From Hymenoscyphus infarciens (taxonomy: Eukaryota > Ascomycota > Leotiomycetes > Helotiales > Helotiaceae): a DNA stretch of 54,676 bases. The DNA lies in contig LLCB01000359.1 of the NCBI GenBank assembly GCA_001414345.1, positions 1 to 54,676 on the forward strand, read 5' to 3'. Made by a program: the position numbers and the translations under genes. Position 1 is the stretch's first letter. Each line of letters starts with the position of its first letter. The notes below the pieces were generated by a model. That model ran no database searches and was not told where the DNA came from. It saw only the letters and a program-made list of their open reading frames with translations. Of this stretch, positions 1-13,495 are shown piece by piece.

Positions 1-3000
1 CCCCCCCCCCCCCCCCCCCTCTCTTTCCCCCCCCCCCCCCGATTACGGAGCCTCATCAATTTCTCTTCTACACACCTGCCGAATTCTCACCTCATTCTAG
101 TCGCACTTCCTTCCACCAGGCCAGATTTGGAGATTCGTTCGTGTTGCCGCTGCAGCGACACCACAGGCAAATTCGCCGCAGGCATTGGACGCTGCTGACA
201 GCCCTGTCGGTGGTGGAGTTTCGTGCTGCTGCTGCTGGATCTCTTGGACTGGCCGTTTGTACTTAGCGTGTTGCAGGGCGCCGGCCAGGTGTCGTTGTCA
301 TTGAATCCCCAGACGGTTGTCATTCGCGGGTTCCACCTCAGGTTCTTCTTGCTGGTTGCGGGCGTTGCGGGCATTGGGTCAGGGTGTCAGGGTGTCAGGG
401 TGTCAGGGTGTCAGGGTGTCAGGAGTGTGGCCCAAGGATCCCCCAAGCGCAAGCCGGTGATAGCCACACCAACCCAGGGTCAGCGGTCAGTGCAGAAGAA
501 GCACACAGCAGAAGAAGCAGACCAATTCCACCACAGACGCTCAGCCCAGCTGCTTGAAGCAGGAGAATCGTCTCCTCCTCCTCCTCCTCCCAGACAGACA
601 CCTTTCTCCCAGACACCTTTCTCCCAAGGCAAGGCCTCAGGGTGGTGCTCTTTTAGTGCTCGCGTCTCAGGCCAACGTCATTCGTCACATTCCCTCAGCT
701 TTAGGTTCATTTCCGTCACCAACTCTCGTCGACTCGGTCAGTCTTGCACCGCGCCAAATCGTGAGGCATCATCCTTTCCCAGCGGCGTGACTGGTCCAGC
801 GTGGTAGTCAAGCAAAGCTCTGTTTTGGTGCCGAAAAAGCGGTTATTGGCCCTCAATCCCTCCTACCACCCACCACCCATCACCCACCACCCATCACCCA
901 CCAGTCCGTCGGTCTGCTTGAACCGCTGAGAGCAATTGGTTGGTTGGCCTTCTTGTTTTCAACGCCTCCTAGAAAGAAAAACTCGACGGCGTGTCTCCAC
1001 CGCCTCCATCATCGATCCTTTGCCTCACCAGTCTTAGGCTGTCATTTCTCTGCCATTTCTTCGCCTCGTCCCCTCGACTAGGTACTTTCCACCGTCATCA
1101 CCATTCCTCGGTCCTTCCTTCTCACGGCGGCACTGTCAGGAGCCGAAGCAGAAGCAGAAGCAGAAGAGAAGCTTACTCTCTCACGTCGACACCCCCTCCG
1201 TTTTCACCCGGTTGTTGGTTGCACGTTGAGGCCGAGTACGAGTACCCCCCCCAAATACGTTGCTGTCATCGATCATCGATCATCGAGGCAGAGGCCGAAG
1301 CACGGCACCCAAATCCCACCACTATCAATCCATTATAGTGGTGAAGAAAGTGTGAGAAAAGCAACCAATTCCAGGTTGACCTCGGTTGACCGATCCAGAC
1401 ACAACATCCACCCGCTCCCACACCTCACCACCCTCACCTCCCTCACCCACCGCCAAAACAAACAAACCCACACCCTCCCAGGAGAAACCGAGCGCGAGCG
1501 ATTCCAGCGCAAGCAAGGCACCCGCAGCGCACCCGCTTTCACCCACGCTTGCTCGCCGCCCCGCAGGCCTCAGCCCCCATCTCGCCTCTCTCTCCACACT
1601 GAGAACGGACCCCACCATCTCAGAAGCAACCCCCCTTCTGTGGACCCTCGCACCACCGAGAATCCACCCCGGACCTGGTCCTTCGCACCCAGGAAAACCC
1701 CCCTGAAGACCTCCCTTACGCGATCCTAGCCTCATATCCCTGTAACCCTAATCGCGGACACATTCAACCCAGGCATCCTCACCCATCCACCACCACCACT
1801 ATCCTGATCACTCCCCCCCCCCCCTTTCTCCGCTCCACCAAGTTCTGCCACTCATCCAACAAAACTAGGTCGTATCCCTTACGATCCCTTCTTTTCCTCC
1901 TTCCTCCAACTCACTCACTCCTCCACCAACTCACCACCTCTCACCAACACCTCTAAATACACCTCAACGCCTCCACGACGAACCCGACTCGCTCTGTAAA
2001 GGTCGTCGTCCCCTCAGCCACTCAGAAGGACAAGAAAGCGCCGCATACACCTCCACCCGCATCTCGCCAAGGTGGGTCGCAGCAGCAGAGGCCCGGATTC
2101 ATCAGTCTAACCCAATCGGTCACCAATACCAGCTTTGTAAAGTACAACCAACTTCGATCAGTTGAGAAACAAACAACTGGAAGAAGTGTGAACGAAGTGG
2201 ATTCGAGTTGTAATTTCTAATTGAATTACGTACATCATCAAACAGAGGCACCTTTCATAATCAATCTCGCATTCGGAAAACCAAAAAAACGCCAACTGAA
2301 GGATATCAACGGAAAAAGGACATTGATTGACAAAAATCAGGTGGAACTTTCACACAATCTTGGACTATCCCACAAACATTTGGTCATCAGAGCAACTGGC
2401 AGCATTTCTCCGTGGAACCACACTTGTGAATAGGCCAAACCGAACTTAGCTACTGTATTGAGAGCAGCCACGCCCCGAACGTAGCTCACTATCCCAATAG
2501 GAGTAAGGTCTTGTCAGCATCTGAGATAGTGCCTAGCTTTACCTACCAAAGGCTTCAGCAAAAGGGTTCTAGACAGAATTGTTGCATCCGAATTTCGATT
2601 ATTCATTGCATCATCTTTGAGGCGCGCAATTTCGGACTAGGAAGCTCGAGTTGTTGTTGCAAGGCATTGTCAAAGTTGCAGCAGCAGAAGAGGCAAGAAG
2701 CAAGTGCAGCTGGTTGTAGCTCAATAGCGGTTCCGGGAAGGCACGATTCGGCCCTTGGACACCAAGGTTGACAGCAGGCGTTTGACTTCTCACCGCTGCG
2801 GCGAACTCTTTCTAAAAACGGACTACTGAAGCCAGTAACGTGGCTTGTGGAAGAAAGGGCGATCGGTCATAAATTAGCTTCAGAGCTAGAAAACACCGGA
2901 CCACCCCCCGCTCCAGGGCGTTTATTTAGGTACGGGCCTTCTTCCTTGTGACCTTCTTTCCATTTGCTATCACTGCCAAATTGTTCTCTCAACGGCAGAT

Positions 3001-3244
3001 TACTCCTGTCTTCATATCTACTAAACGCTCCTCGGGGCGTACTACGACCCGCTTGCCTTTTTGAGTATTTCATTCTGACGTTACATTTCGGATAGTGTTG
3101 CGGGATTCGCCAGTCGAGTACTAGCACCAGACTTCGATAGGTGCTTCCCAAAAGGTTGATTATATCTGAGAGCTCGCCCACTTCTCGACAGATTCACTTC
3201 TTTCTGCATTCATCTCCATGACTCTCGCGTGTGTCACAATCAAT
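1..3244. other. CT-rich leader/upstream region of the Zn2Cys6 gene
   Basis: No convincing gene. The stretch begins with poly-C, is strongly pyrimidine-rich on this strand to about 2.0 kb, and holds several simple repeats (about five copies of GTGTCAGG at 378-423, a TCC run near 569-589, a CACCCATCACC-type run near 869-902, an AGAAGC run near 1145-1165). Open frames here (such as 223-807) are low-complexity, overlap on both strands and match no family. Long CT-rich leaders are common in front of fungal regulatory genes, so part of this is probably promoter and 5' UTR, possibly with leader introns; this is inference. Confidence 0.5.
378..423. repeat. 8-bp tandem repeat (GTGTCAGG)n
   Basis: About five perfect head-to-tail copies of an 8-base unit in the leader region of the transcription factor gene. 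Likely a length-variable minisatellite. Confidence 0.9.
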
Positions 3245-4793
3245 ATGGCTTATCCGGATCAGAATGGAGGTGGTTATCAGCCATCCCGTGAGCTAGGCTA
3301 CCCACCTAGAGAGCACCCTGAATCGCACTATCATCCTCCATCTCGAGACCCACGAGGACCTCCCGAGTCTCATTATCCACCACCATCTCGAGAATCCGAC
3401 CCCTATGCATCTCGGGATCCAAGAGAACAGCCCCATTCGCACTATCCACCACCACCAGGCGAGGAAGATGAACGAGCGAGAGCCTACCACCACCCTCACC
3501 CCCATCACCATCGAGCTCCATCGAACAACAACGGCGTAACATTGCCACCAATGTCGCCATACGAGAATCCATCTCCGTACGGCGTCCAGCAACCACCCCA
3601 ACAACCCAATGGGTATCCTCCAGGCCCACCACAGGGTTACCAACAAGGTCCGTACAATGCTCCTCCTGCTGGATATAGGAACGACAGACCACCATATCAA
3701 CAACCTGCCCAGGATTACGGACGACCAGGGCAACAACACATGGCATTTAGTCAATCGGCCCCTCGTCAGAGAACTGCCATTGCATGCAGATACTGTAGAA
3801 GACGCAAGGTAAGCTCGGGCATCCCATCAATTGGAGGTTTGCTATTCGTAGTCTATTATTCTAATATGCCATTAGATTCGCTGTTCTGGATTTGATGCAA
3901 ACCCGGAAGGTCGTTGCTCAAACTGTGTCCGATTTCAACAGGATTGTGTTTTTACTCCCGTCTCTTCCCAAGCTCAAGCTTTTGTTCCTGCCCACACAGT
4001 GTATCCTCACATGCGCCAGAGTTCTGGAATGAACATGGCTGGGCATGAAGAGCAAACCATGTACCCCCGTCATGCGGGGGCGAATCCGCCATTGTATGGA
4101 GCACATGGGCAACCACTTGGTCCCGCCCCACATCCTTCTGGGCATGTAGGTCCTCAAGGGCATGGTCCTCAATACGAATATCCTGCGCCTTCCCCTACGG
4201 GATCATACAACTCCATGGATCGTGGTCAAACACCTCGCTCCCAAGACTCCGCAGCTTATAGTTCCCACGACCGTACCCATTCTTCACGGACTCACGAATC
4301 TATGCATAGCCCACACGATCGCTCCCAACCACTTCGACACCACGAACCAATGCATTCCCACGAGTACCCCCACGATCCCATGCATTCACGAGATCGCGTA
4401 TCGCCCACCGGATCTACAGAATCTTCTCGTAAACGACCCGCTGAGGAGCAGCAGCACGACTCTGTTCTTCCGCCACCAATGCCACATTACGCACGCTCTG
4501 ATAGTGCCAATAGACGACAGGCGGTCGAAATCGAGCATCGACTTCCACCTCTAACCCCAACTGCTGGTATGCCACCATCCAATTACTCCCCAGGCTCTTC
4601 AGCATCCTCAGTATCGAATCTTCAGCCCCGCGCAAATGGTCTTCCATCACGCACTCCTCCGCCTCTTCGTAATAGTCCTGGTGTTGGAGGCCGCACGGAT
4701 CCTATGAATTTGAACAACATAATAGGGGATTTCGGCGGGAGCAAGGATGCTGATACCAAGATGGTTGCTCGTTTCGGCCCCGGTCCTCGTTGA
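3245..4793 (+). CDS. Zn(II)2Cys6 transcription factor
   Basis: Two exons, 3245-3808 and 3876-4793, join in frame across a 67-bp GTAAGC...TAG intron with a CTAAT branch-like site; the product is about 493 aa. The intron splits the zinc cluster: exon 1 ends in CRYCRRRK and exon 2 opens with IRCSGFD, giving six cysteines spaced C-X2-C-X6-C-X10-C-X2-C-X6-C at roughly residues 181-212. This is a canonical binuclear zinc cluster for DNA binding, so a nuclear regulator is expected. The 180 residues before it are rich in Pro, Tyr, His and Gln; the region after it is low-complexity, with His/Ser/Arg repeats near 4200-4420. No fungal-specific TF middle homology domain is evident. ATG 3245 has A at -3 and G at +4; an in-frame ATG at 3218 has weaker context and would add nine residues. 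The target genes cannot be told from sequence. Confidence 0.88.
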
Positions 4794-5700
4794 TTGCTAT
4801 CTCATTTGCTTCAGTTACAAGATCTCGCGATGCTCGTTCTGCGCGCGTCGGTACAATACCCTTGAGTTGAAATACGCTGTTGGTCCAAACCCGAAGAGAG
4901 AAAAAAGGAAGAAAATTTCACGGGAGATTTTCTATAATGATAAAATGAAGAATTGATCCCCCATCATCCTGGGTGGGGCTCGCAAGAGAAAAAAGATTAT
5001 TAATGTTTCTTTCTTCCTTCTTGTGTTTACAATCTGCGTTTGACTTGTTTATTTAATTCTTTTTTCTTTTTTGTCAATTTTGCTATTTTTTCCATGGTCA
5101 AGGAAGGGATGGGGCGCAACAAGTACGATACTTATGAACATTTGGGGGCGGGGGGGATTTGGGCGGGGTCTCGCTGGCTCGACTGTCTCTGGCAAAATCA
5201 ATTCCCGGGGGGGTCACAAACGAAAATAGATAACGGATCATTGCCTCGCGGCACACTTTATGGAATTTGGAGAGGGGAGTTTGTTTTTGCCTTTTTGACT
5301 TCCACTGACATACGAGTGTCGAGGATCAAAATTTGCTTATATCGCTTTGCGGGTTATTTTTTTTTTTTGTTTTTTTGCTTGAGATTGGATTCTCTAGTCT
5401 TGCGCCGGTGGAGAATATCGTGTGGATGTGGGATGGGATGTTGAGAGGACGATGGGATTTGTGTGTATATGAGGAGTGGGGATTTGTATTGCTTTCGTTG
5501 TTTGTTGCTGCTTTGTGGTTTTTATTACCCCTGCCACTGCTGCTGTTACTGCGAGTACTACTACATAGGTAGAGAACGAAACCCTTTTGCGAAGGAAATA
5601 ATAATGAAATATGGCGTATATAATGATACCTGCTTTGATATGATGTGTATGTCTTGAAGTTGAATCCTAGAAGGGCTTGCTAGCTATGCTTTGGATTTGT
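4794..5700. other. 3' flank of the transcription factor gene
   Basis: No recognisable gene. The stretch is T-rich with poly-T runs near 5058-5092 and 5356-5378, as expected for a 3' UTR and terminator zone. Short open frames at 5040-5657 look like chance frames. Confidence 0.5.
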
Positions 5701-6166
5701 GATTGAGGATTGACAATCATCTACGATTAATTATATGTAACCTAGTGCTTCTTACCTACTTACATCCGTGTATCTAACATCGCCGCTGCGGGACTCGGTC
5801 TAAGAGTGATTGATAGCTTCACTCTTCATAACTCACACCTTCTTTCCAGACAACACCAGGGGAGATAGCTATCATAATTTGTAACTAACTGGTGAATAGT
5901 TAGTTGTGATAGACTCGATAAATCGATTCTATTATCCTAAACTTTTGGCTCGAAGAATTGAGATTATTTTGTCTTTCTTATTATTCTAGTATTATTCTAG
6001 TAGAGACTATAGATTTGGAATAATTAGAGTTGAGAATAATTAGAGTTGAGAATAATTAGAGAAGTGTAAGTATTTTGAGAATAATTAGAGAAGTTAAAGT
6101 ATTTTGAGAATAGAGTTATATATTACGAGTTTCTTATGGTTTTTAGTGAGATTTTATAAGTAGGTA
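5701..6166. other. Entry into the first AT-rich block
   Basis: No gene seen. Composition falls steadily into AT-rich DNA. From about 6017 to 6112 a GAATAATTAGAG-type word repeats in loose tandem, alternating with GTAAGTATTTTGA-type spacers. Confidence 0.5.
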
Positions 6167-6961
6167 GAGCGTCCTAGATATACTAAAAAGTCGGAAACGA
6201 CTAAATCGCAAATCGCAAATCGCAAATTACAAAATTATAAGAGATATAGTAAATCTTAAACTATATTATCCTATTTACTCTCTTACTCTCTTAATCTCTT
6301 ACTCTCTTACTCTCGTGTTCTATTCTTCTATATATTACGTATACTAAGAGAGTAGGAGAGAGAGTGAGAGAGGGAGTGGGAGAGAGAGTGAGAGAAGAAT
6401 GAGAGTAAGGTGTGGGAGGTAAGAAGGTTGTCATAGAAAAGAGGGTCTCACGTGACCCCTTTTCCCTATATATATAGCAGAGTTTTCACCTCCTAAATTC
6501 AAGCTCCTCAGAGCGTTTTCAACCCAAAAATACGTCACAAAGGTAAGCAAACATTCCGGGGGAAGGTTTTTCCTAGCGTAGGTAAGTGGAGTTTAGAGTA
6601 AACATTCTCTCTACTCTTTCTCTCTTCCTCTCTTCCTCTCTTCCTCTCTATCTCTTTCTTCTCTCATTATTATCTAAATATAATAAGAAGAATATAATAT
6701 AAGAGATCGGTAATAGATAGTAAGAATATAAGAGAGTAATATTACTACTTTAAATATAATACTTATTATCTCTCTCTATTCTCTAATTAGCTAGTTATTA
6801 TAGTTAAGACTATCTAGTCTTAAGATAGAGAAGAGAGAAGAAAGAGAGAGAGAGAATTTAATTATTCTCTTATTTACTTATAAAGAGTAATATTTTACGA
6901 TTTACGATTTATAATTTGCGATTACGTCGTTTTTAGACTTTTATAGATTTAGAATACTATA
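6167..6961. mobile_element. Element C: short non-autonomous inverted-repeat transposon (795 bp)
   Basis: The left end reads GAGCGTCCTAGATATACT followed by AAAAGTCGG and an array of AAATCGC words. The right end, on the other strand, starts TATAGTATTCTAAA and aligns with TACGGCATCCCGTA of element A, almost every difference being C to T or G to A. The flanking heptamers GTAGGTA (6160-6166) and ATAAGTA (6962-6968) match apart from two G-to-A changes, so they look like a RIP-altered 7-bp target duplication. Inside are AGAGAG/CTCTTACT microsatellites and a block (about 6545-6616) shared, inverted, with element A near 29250-29313. No protein frame is seen, so it would need a transposase in trans, plausibly one like that of element B. 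Confidence 0.75.
6440..6560 (+). promoter_or_regulatory. Promoter-like island inside element C
   Basis: About 120 bases of balanced composition stand out from AT-rich flanks. They contain the near-palindrome GGGTCTCACGTGACCCC (6443-6459) around an E-box CACGTG, a TATATATA run about 10 bases later, and CT-rich sequence that could hold a transcription start. Element A lacks this segment at the equivalent place. Promoter activity is inference. Confidence 0.35.
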
Positions 6962-7166
6962 ATAAGTAAGTAAAGCTATAATTGAGAAAAGGAGGAAAAG
7001 AAATAAGAAAGAGATTTTTTTTTTTAAATCTTTTTTTTTTAAAAAGAGAATAAGTTACTTTTATATAATTAACTCTAAGAGGTATTTATAATTATATTTA
7101 AATATCATTATTTAAAAGAGTTTAGTAGAATTAGTTTTATTTATTATTCTATAAAGTTTAGTAGTA

Positions 7167-7627
7167 GAGCGTCTTAGATATACTAAAAAGTTAGATTAAC
7201 TAATTTATAAATTATAAATTATAAAATTAAAGTATTTATTTATCGCTAGAATAATAGCTATATTAAATCTTAAGTTATATTATACTATCTACTTACTTAC
7301 TCTCTTACTTCTTAGTCTATTCTTTGATATATTATATATACTAAGAGAGCAGAGATAAGACTATAGATAGAAGTATAATAGCCTACTATTCTAAATTACT
7401 AGTATTCGTAAAACTACTAATATCTCTATACTAAGATTATAAATTACTAATACTTATAGAACTAAAGGTATTAAAGGTATTAATATCTAATATATATATA
7501 TAGAGAGAAAGAGAGAGAGAAGAAAGAAGAGAGAACTTAAATTAAAAAAATATTATATTTTATATTAATAAAAAGTAATATTTTAAATTTAATTAATCTA
7601 ATCTTTTAATACGTTTAGAATACTATA
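7167..7627. mobile_element. Element D: shorter, heavily mutated relative of element C (461 bp)
   Basis: Starts GAGCGTCTTAGATATACT and ends, on the other strand, with TATAGTATTCTAAACG, the same two end types as elements A-C after C-to-T decay. Flanks AGTAGTA (7160-7166) and AGTAAAA (7628-7634) are only partly alike, so the target duplication is less certain. The interior is AT-rich with no coding frame; the size suggests an internal deletion derivative. Confidence 0.6.
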
Positions 7628-7882
7628 AGTAAAAGTAGTTTAGTTTATTATTTTATAGAGTTTATATATAGAGAAATAGCTATCTAGTGCTTATTTAATA
7701 GAGATAGAGAAGTCTTAAGTCTTTATTATAAAAACTTTTAAATACTAGATATACTATTAGTAAATCTAGTATATTAAGTATTTCTAGTTTACTTAACTCT
7801 TAAGTATACTATTATAATACTAGTTATAATAGTAATAATAGCTAGTATACTTAGATACTAGGTATACTAGAAGTACTAGAAG

Positions 7883-8073
7883 TGTAACAGCTCTCTATAA
7901 ATACACAAAGAGAGTGCTTATAGAATAGTACCTAATATTAAGGAAAACTAAACTAAAGAGAAAAGCGAAGAGTATAGGCACTCTAGCTCTATTTATATAT
8001 ATTAAGTAAAGCCTTAGCAAAGTCTTAGAATAACCTAGTTATATAAGTAATATATATAACTAGGACTATTATA
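7883..8073 (-). repeat. LTR of the retrotransposon (3' LTR in element orientation)
   Basis: 191 bp, same length as the partner at 13496-13686. It begins TGTAACAG and ends CTATTATA, where the partner keeps CTGTCATA. The differences are mostly C/T and G/A transitions. Confidence 0.85.
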
Positions 8074-11000
8074 CTACCTCTCTCTTTAAATAGGCCTCTT
8101 ATAACTAAGCAGCTTTGTCCTCCTTTAATATAGGAGTATTAACCTCTAGCTTACTATAATCCTCTCTCCTAGTCTTATATACTACTTTCTATAGTAGAAG
8201 AGCTTTTAGAGGACTAGCTATCTTTAGCTTCTCTAAATAGAACCTCTCTACTAGTTATAGTATATATATTAGTTATTAAGCTAGATACTAATTAAGGTCT
8301 TAATTATAGCCTTTCTACTTAATTTAGTAATAGAGAGACTACTATCTCTTCTTACTAGCTAGTATTTCTTTAACCTCCTATCCCTCTTCTTTACTTATAA
8401 TAATTAGTAAGAGTAGTATAACTACCTATCTTAGTAAGAGATTGTTTATAACCTTATATAACTTCTTAGAAGTAAAGATAGAGTAAACTTTAATAGAAGC
8501 TAGTAGTTATAATTAGAAAGTAGAACCTACTTCTTTAAGGATCTTAAAAGAGCTAGCTATCTAGTAGTCTAGCTTTTAGCTTAGTTATTAAGTTATCTAG
8601 TTTTTTATTATAATAAAGACTATATCTTTTATTTTAAAATCAATATCTTATCTATATTTATTTACGTCTTATTTCTTCTTTTATTAAGCTTTTAATATAT
8701 TTGCTTAGCTAATGTCTAAGACCTTCTAAATTGTCTTTATAACTACTATAGCCTTTTCTTATAATAGCTGTTCTTTTATATTAGCTAGTTCTAGTATTTA
8801 CTAGTTAAACGAGGTTCTTAGTATATATCTCTTTTATAACTTAAAAGGTAATATTCTAATAGTATTATAAGATAGTACTAACTATATATAGTCTATTATT
8901 AGAAAGATCTTAGACTAATTAGTATAATAATAATTAATATATAGCTATAAGCGCTAATTAAGGTATTAATTTATAATCTTAGTCTAGCTATTAGTTTAAG
9001 TGTAGTTTATAGTAAAGAGTTAAAGCTAAATACCTAGGATTTAAGTAAACTCTTTCTAAAACGTAGTAATAAAGTAAGAGCCTCTATTTAATATTATACT
9101 TTCTAAGATTCTATAATATTATAAAACATGTTTAATATATAACCTTACTATCTATTTAGAAGTGATATTCTTATAGTAAGATATTAAAATAGACTACTTA
9201 GATAAGTGGTCTATTATTATAAATATATTATTATAACTATACTTATTAACTAGAAAGGACTTAAAATTTATAGCTATATATTACTATATATATAGTAGTA
9301 TTAGGAGTAGATATAGATAGCTAGGTATTTTATTTTAAGAAACGTCTACTCTTTTATATTTATAGTAGTTTTATATATATTTTATAATATTAGCTTTTAT
9401 ATTTTACTAGATATATTTTAAATATAGAATCTAGTAGGTCTTATCTCTTTTTAAGTAAGCTAAAAGTATCTAATTATAAGCCTTATAAATTAAGTTAGTT
9501 CTTAATATATTTATATCTAGTACTACTAAGTAGTTTTAGTAAAGTAAAAGGCTTTTCTCTAGAGTATATAAGGAATTAGTATTAGTTTTAGCTTATACTT
9601 ATATAGCTTAAAGTATTATAGTATCTTTGTTTACTTAGTAGATTTATTCTAAAAGTATAAATAATTCTTAGAAGTAGTTATTATTAACTAGAGCTAGTAT
9701 AATTAAGCTTATTTTAACTCTTAGGTCTTTAAGCGCTTCTATATTAACTTATTCCTTTATTAAAAGTATATAAGTCTAGTACTACTCTTTAAGTTCCTTT
9801 TATAAGTATATCTTATTTACTTTATAAGTTAAAGTATTTATCTTACTATTCTTATGTCTTAAATAGAATATAATAATAAAATAGTACTTAGCTAAGGCTT
9901 TAGCCTATCTTACTTAATAGATAGTAAGTTACTTAGTAGTTATAAAATACTTAAACGCCTTATAATTAGTATAAATATAGATTTTTAAATAAGTACTTTA
10001 TAGTTCTAGTCTCTATTTTATAAGTAAGTATATAATAGTAAATAGCTCTTTATTATATATTTTATAGTTATACTTAACTAGAGACATAGTCTTACTAAAG
10101 TAGGCTATAAAGTACTATTCTCTATTAGCTTATTATTATTATAATACTCTAGTAATAATTCTATCTAAAGCGTCTATCTTAATTATAGTAGAGAGGTTAG
10201 AAGAGTAGTAGTAGAGGATTAGTATAAAGGTAAGTACTACTTTTAGGTCTTTAAATACTTCTTAATACTCTTTATTAAAATTAAAAGGTATGTTATTCTA
10301 TATTAGATATACTAAGAGCTTTATAATTATACTATAGTTCTAGATAAACCTTTAATAGAAGTTATAAAAACTAAAGAAGCTCTAAACATCTTTTACTATC
10401 TTTGAAGCTTACTATTTCTATACTACTAAGACCTTTTTAAGATCTACTTTAATACTATTAGTACTAATAATAAACTTAAGGTATTTTATCTTCTTAATAT
10501 TAAACTTATACTTCTTAATATTAACTTATAACCTAGTATCTTTAAGATGTTAAAAGACTTTTTATATATACTCTTTATATTTAAGAACGTTTAATAAGTA
10601 GATAAAGATATTATTTAAGTAAGTAGAGTAGAAGTTGTCTAAATAGTTAAATAAGACGTTATTTATATAATACTAGTAAGTAGATAAGTTATTTATTAGA
10701 CTAAATAGTAAGACTTTATACTTATATATTTTATAATAAGTATAAAAAGTAGTTAATTCCTTAGTATCTAAATCTATTTATATATAATAGAAGGCTTATT
10801 AAATATCTCGCTTAATAAAAATATAAGCTTAACTAATATATATAAGCGTTTTATTAATTAGAGGTAATAGATAGTAGTCTTTTTAAGTAAGATTATTAAG
10901 TTTTTAGAAGTTAATATAAAAACGTAGCTTTCTATCTACTTTCTTTATAAATAGAATAGAAGTAGTAAAAGAGAACTAGCTATATTTAATAAACTCTTTA

Positions 11001-13495
11001 TAGAGATTCTTTAAGATATATTCTTTTATAGCTAATAACTCTTTTATAGATATCTTATATAAAAGGGAATATTTAAGAGTATTTAAACCTTTAAGATTAA
11101 TCTTATAATTATAGTATTAGTAAGGTAAGAGAGTATTTAAGATAGCTTTAGAAAATACCTCTTTAAAGTCTTAGTATTTATTAGGAAGAGTAATATTAGA
11201 AGCTATATCTAGTTCTTAATTAGCTATAATAGTATTAATTTTATATATACTTATAGTAAATATCTTACTATTCTTTTAGAGTAAGTAATAATATATTCTT
11301 ATAGCTAAAATAGCTAAAATATTAATAATAAAGTCTAACTTCTTTAAGATAAAGAGTTTCTAATAGTATACTAGAGTAAGTACCTTCTTTATAATATCTT
11401 TAAGTTCTTTCTTTATAACCTAGTATTATACTTATATTAAGAACTTATAGCCTCCTTTACTATATATAGTTAAGATATAACTAGCTAAGGTTATAGTATT
11501 AATTTTAAAGTAATCTATAAGCTCTAAGAGCCTTCTATCTTATTAGTGTTATTTATCTATTTCTATAGCTTAGTTATAAGTATTAGCTTTATCTTAGTAA
11601 GAGAGTATAAAGTCTTTTAGTTATATAGTATCTTAAGAGAGAGAAGTTAGCTATTAAGTAAAAAAGTAAGGCTTAAGGTTATTAGGCTAGAGTAGTTTCT
11701 AATAAGTTATATTAATATTAATATAAAAGTATTTAAAGAATATCTAGCTAAAGATAATATTATATAGACTTAAGTCTAAGAGGATAAATAGTATATTAAA
11801 GAATTTATAGCTATCTAAGATATAGTTTAAAAGGAGATAGTATATAGCTTTACTTTTAATTTCTCTATTATATTTATAAATCTTAATAGAAGTAGGAAGT
11901 CTTTTAGTTTTTAAACTATAAAACTTTATAAGGTTATAACTAAGTTATATATTTATAAAAGAAAAAGCATTTACTTTAAGGTTACTAAGAGTAGTAGTTT
12001 ATATATTAAATCTATTAATAGTTATTATATTAAGTAAAGTAAACGCTTTTCTATTAATTAATAACTATAAATTAATCTTAGAGAGATTAATCTTATATTT
12101 ACCTAAGAAGAAGTCTTCTTTTAGACTTCTTTATTTCTTAACTCTAAGCTAGTATCTTCTTCTTTAAGCTTTTTAAGGTTAACTTTATATATTCTTAGCT
12201 TTAGATAATTCTTAATATAATAACTAAGCTTATTATAGTTAAAGTACTTATCTAATAGTCCTAGAGTTAAGTAGTTAGTTATAGTAAGGACGTTAGAGTG
12301 TCTAAGAGAGATAAAAGGGGCTATAAAAGGAGAAGGGCTAGTAGGCGTAGGAGTAGGTATATATAAGTTTAAGGTAGAAGGAAAGTTCGTTACTTATACT
12401 CTTTAAGAAGTAAGATTTTAGAGGTTATTATTAATATTACTTATAAGATTATAAAAAGAGTTTATATCTCTCTTAGCTTAGAACTTAGTAATAATAAGAG
12501 ATTAGTATAGTATAGAGGTTAACTTATTCTATAAGTCTTCTACCTAGTCTTATTAGAGAACTTTAGCTTTATTTATAAGTTATTAGAACTTAGTATAGAA
12601 GTTATAGAAAGTTTCTATCTTTAATATAATAAAGTCTTAATATTAGATATAAGCTTTTTAGTATAAGTAAGAGCTAATAGTAATTCTTTAAAAGTAAGTT
12701 AATATCTTTTTATAGCTATTAAACTAATTAATAGTATTAAACTTATATCTTAGGTAAATATAGTTTTAAGCTCTTCTAGAAGTATAGTAATAGATTAAAT
12801 TTATTCTTACTTCTTTAGACTTAAAGTAGTTAGTATTAATAGATAACTTCGTTATAATTTTAGTTTCCTAGGTTATATAAGTAAATTTATCTTCTATAGT
12901 AAATTAGTAAGGATTAGCTATTCTACTTATCTTCTTTAATAATAGAACTATAGAAGAGGAATAAGTTATATTAAGAGTTTATAGCTAAATAGAGGTATAT
13001 TAATAAGAAGTACTAGCTATATTTAAAATATTTACTTTAAGTTTATAAACTTTACTTATTAATAAGATTATTACTTTAAGGATTTATTATAAAGTAGAGT
13101 TAGATAGCAGTAATTTAGAGATCTTAGACTATAAAGAACTAGTAGTTACCTTAGTAGAAGGAGGTAATAGTAGTAGTATAGTAATAGCTAGTATATATAT
13201 TTTTTTAGATCGAGTTCTTAAGCTAGATTAGAATACGATATTAATAGAAGAGAGAAGAGAGATTAGCTCTACTAACTCTAAAGTAGAGTAGAATAGTTCT
13301 TAGATTAATAGGTTACTTTTAAAAGACTCGACGTAGCTAATAGAAGAACGCTAGACTCTACTACTTAACGTAAATAGGTTAGGCTTTATAGAAGAGAATA
13401 GTAAATTTAGTAGATTTAATATAAGTAAATATATATATTATTATTAAGATATTAGTAAAAGCCTTCCTAGGTAAAGAGAGAGAGTTTAGTTTTAG

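Noticed and set aside
223..807. 194-aa open frame in the leader region
   Set aside because: Low-complexity, contains the GTGTCAGG tandem repeat, overlaps other frames and resembles no family.
3293..3754. 153-aa and 146-aa antisense frames in the Zn2Cys6 gene
   Set aside because: Product of the Pro/His-rich codon bias of the real gene; Trp/Val-rich translation without family features.
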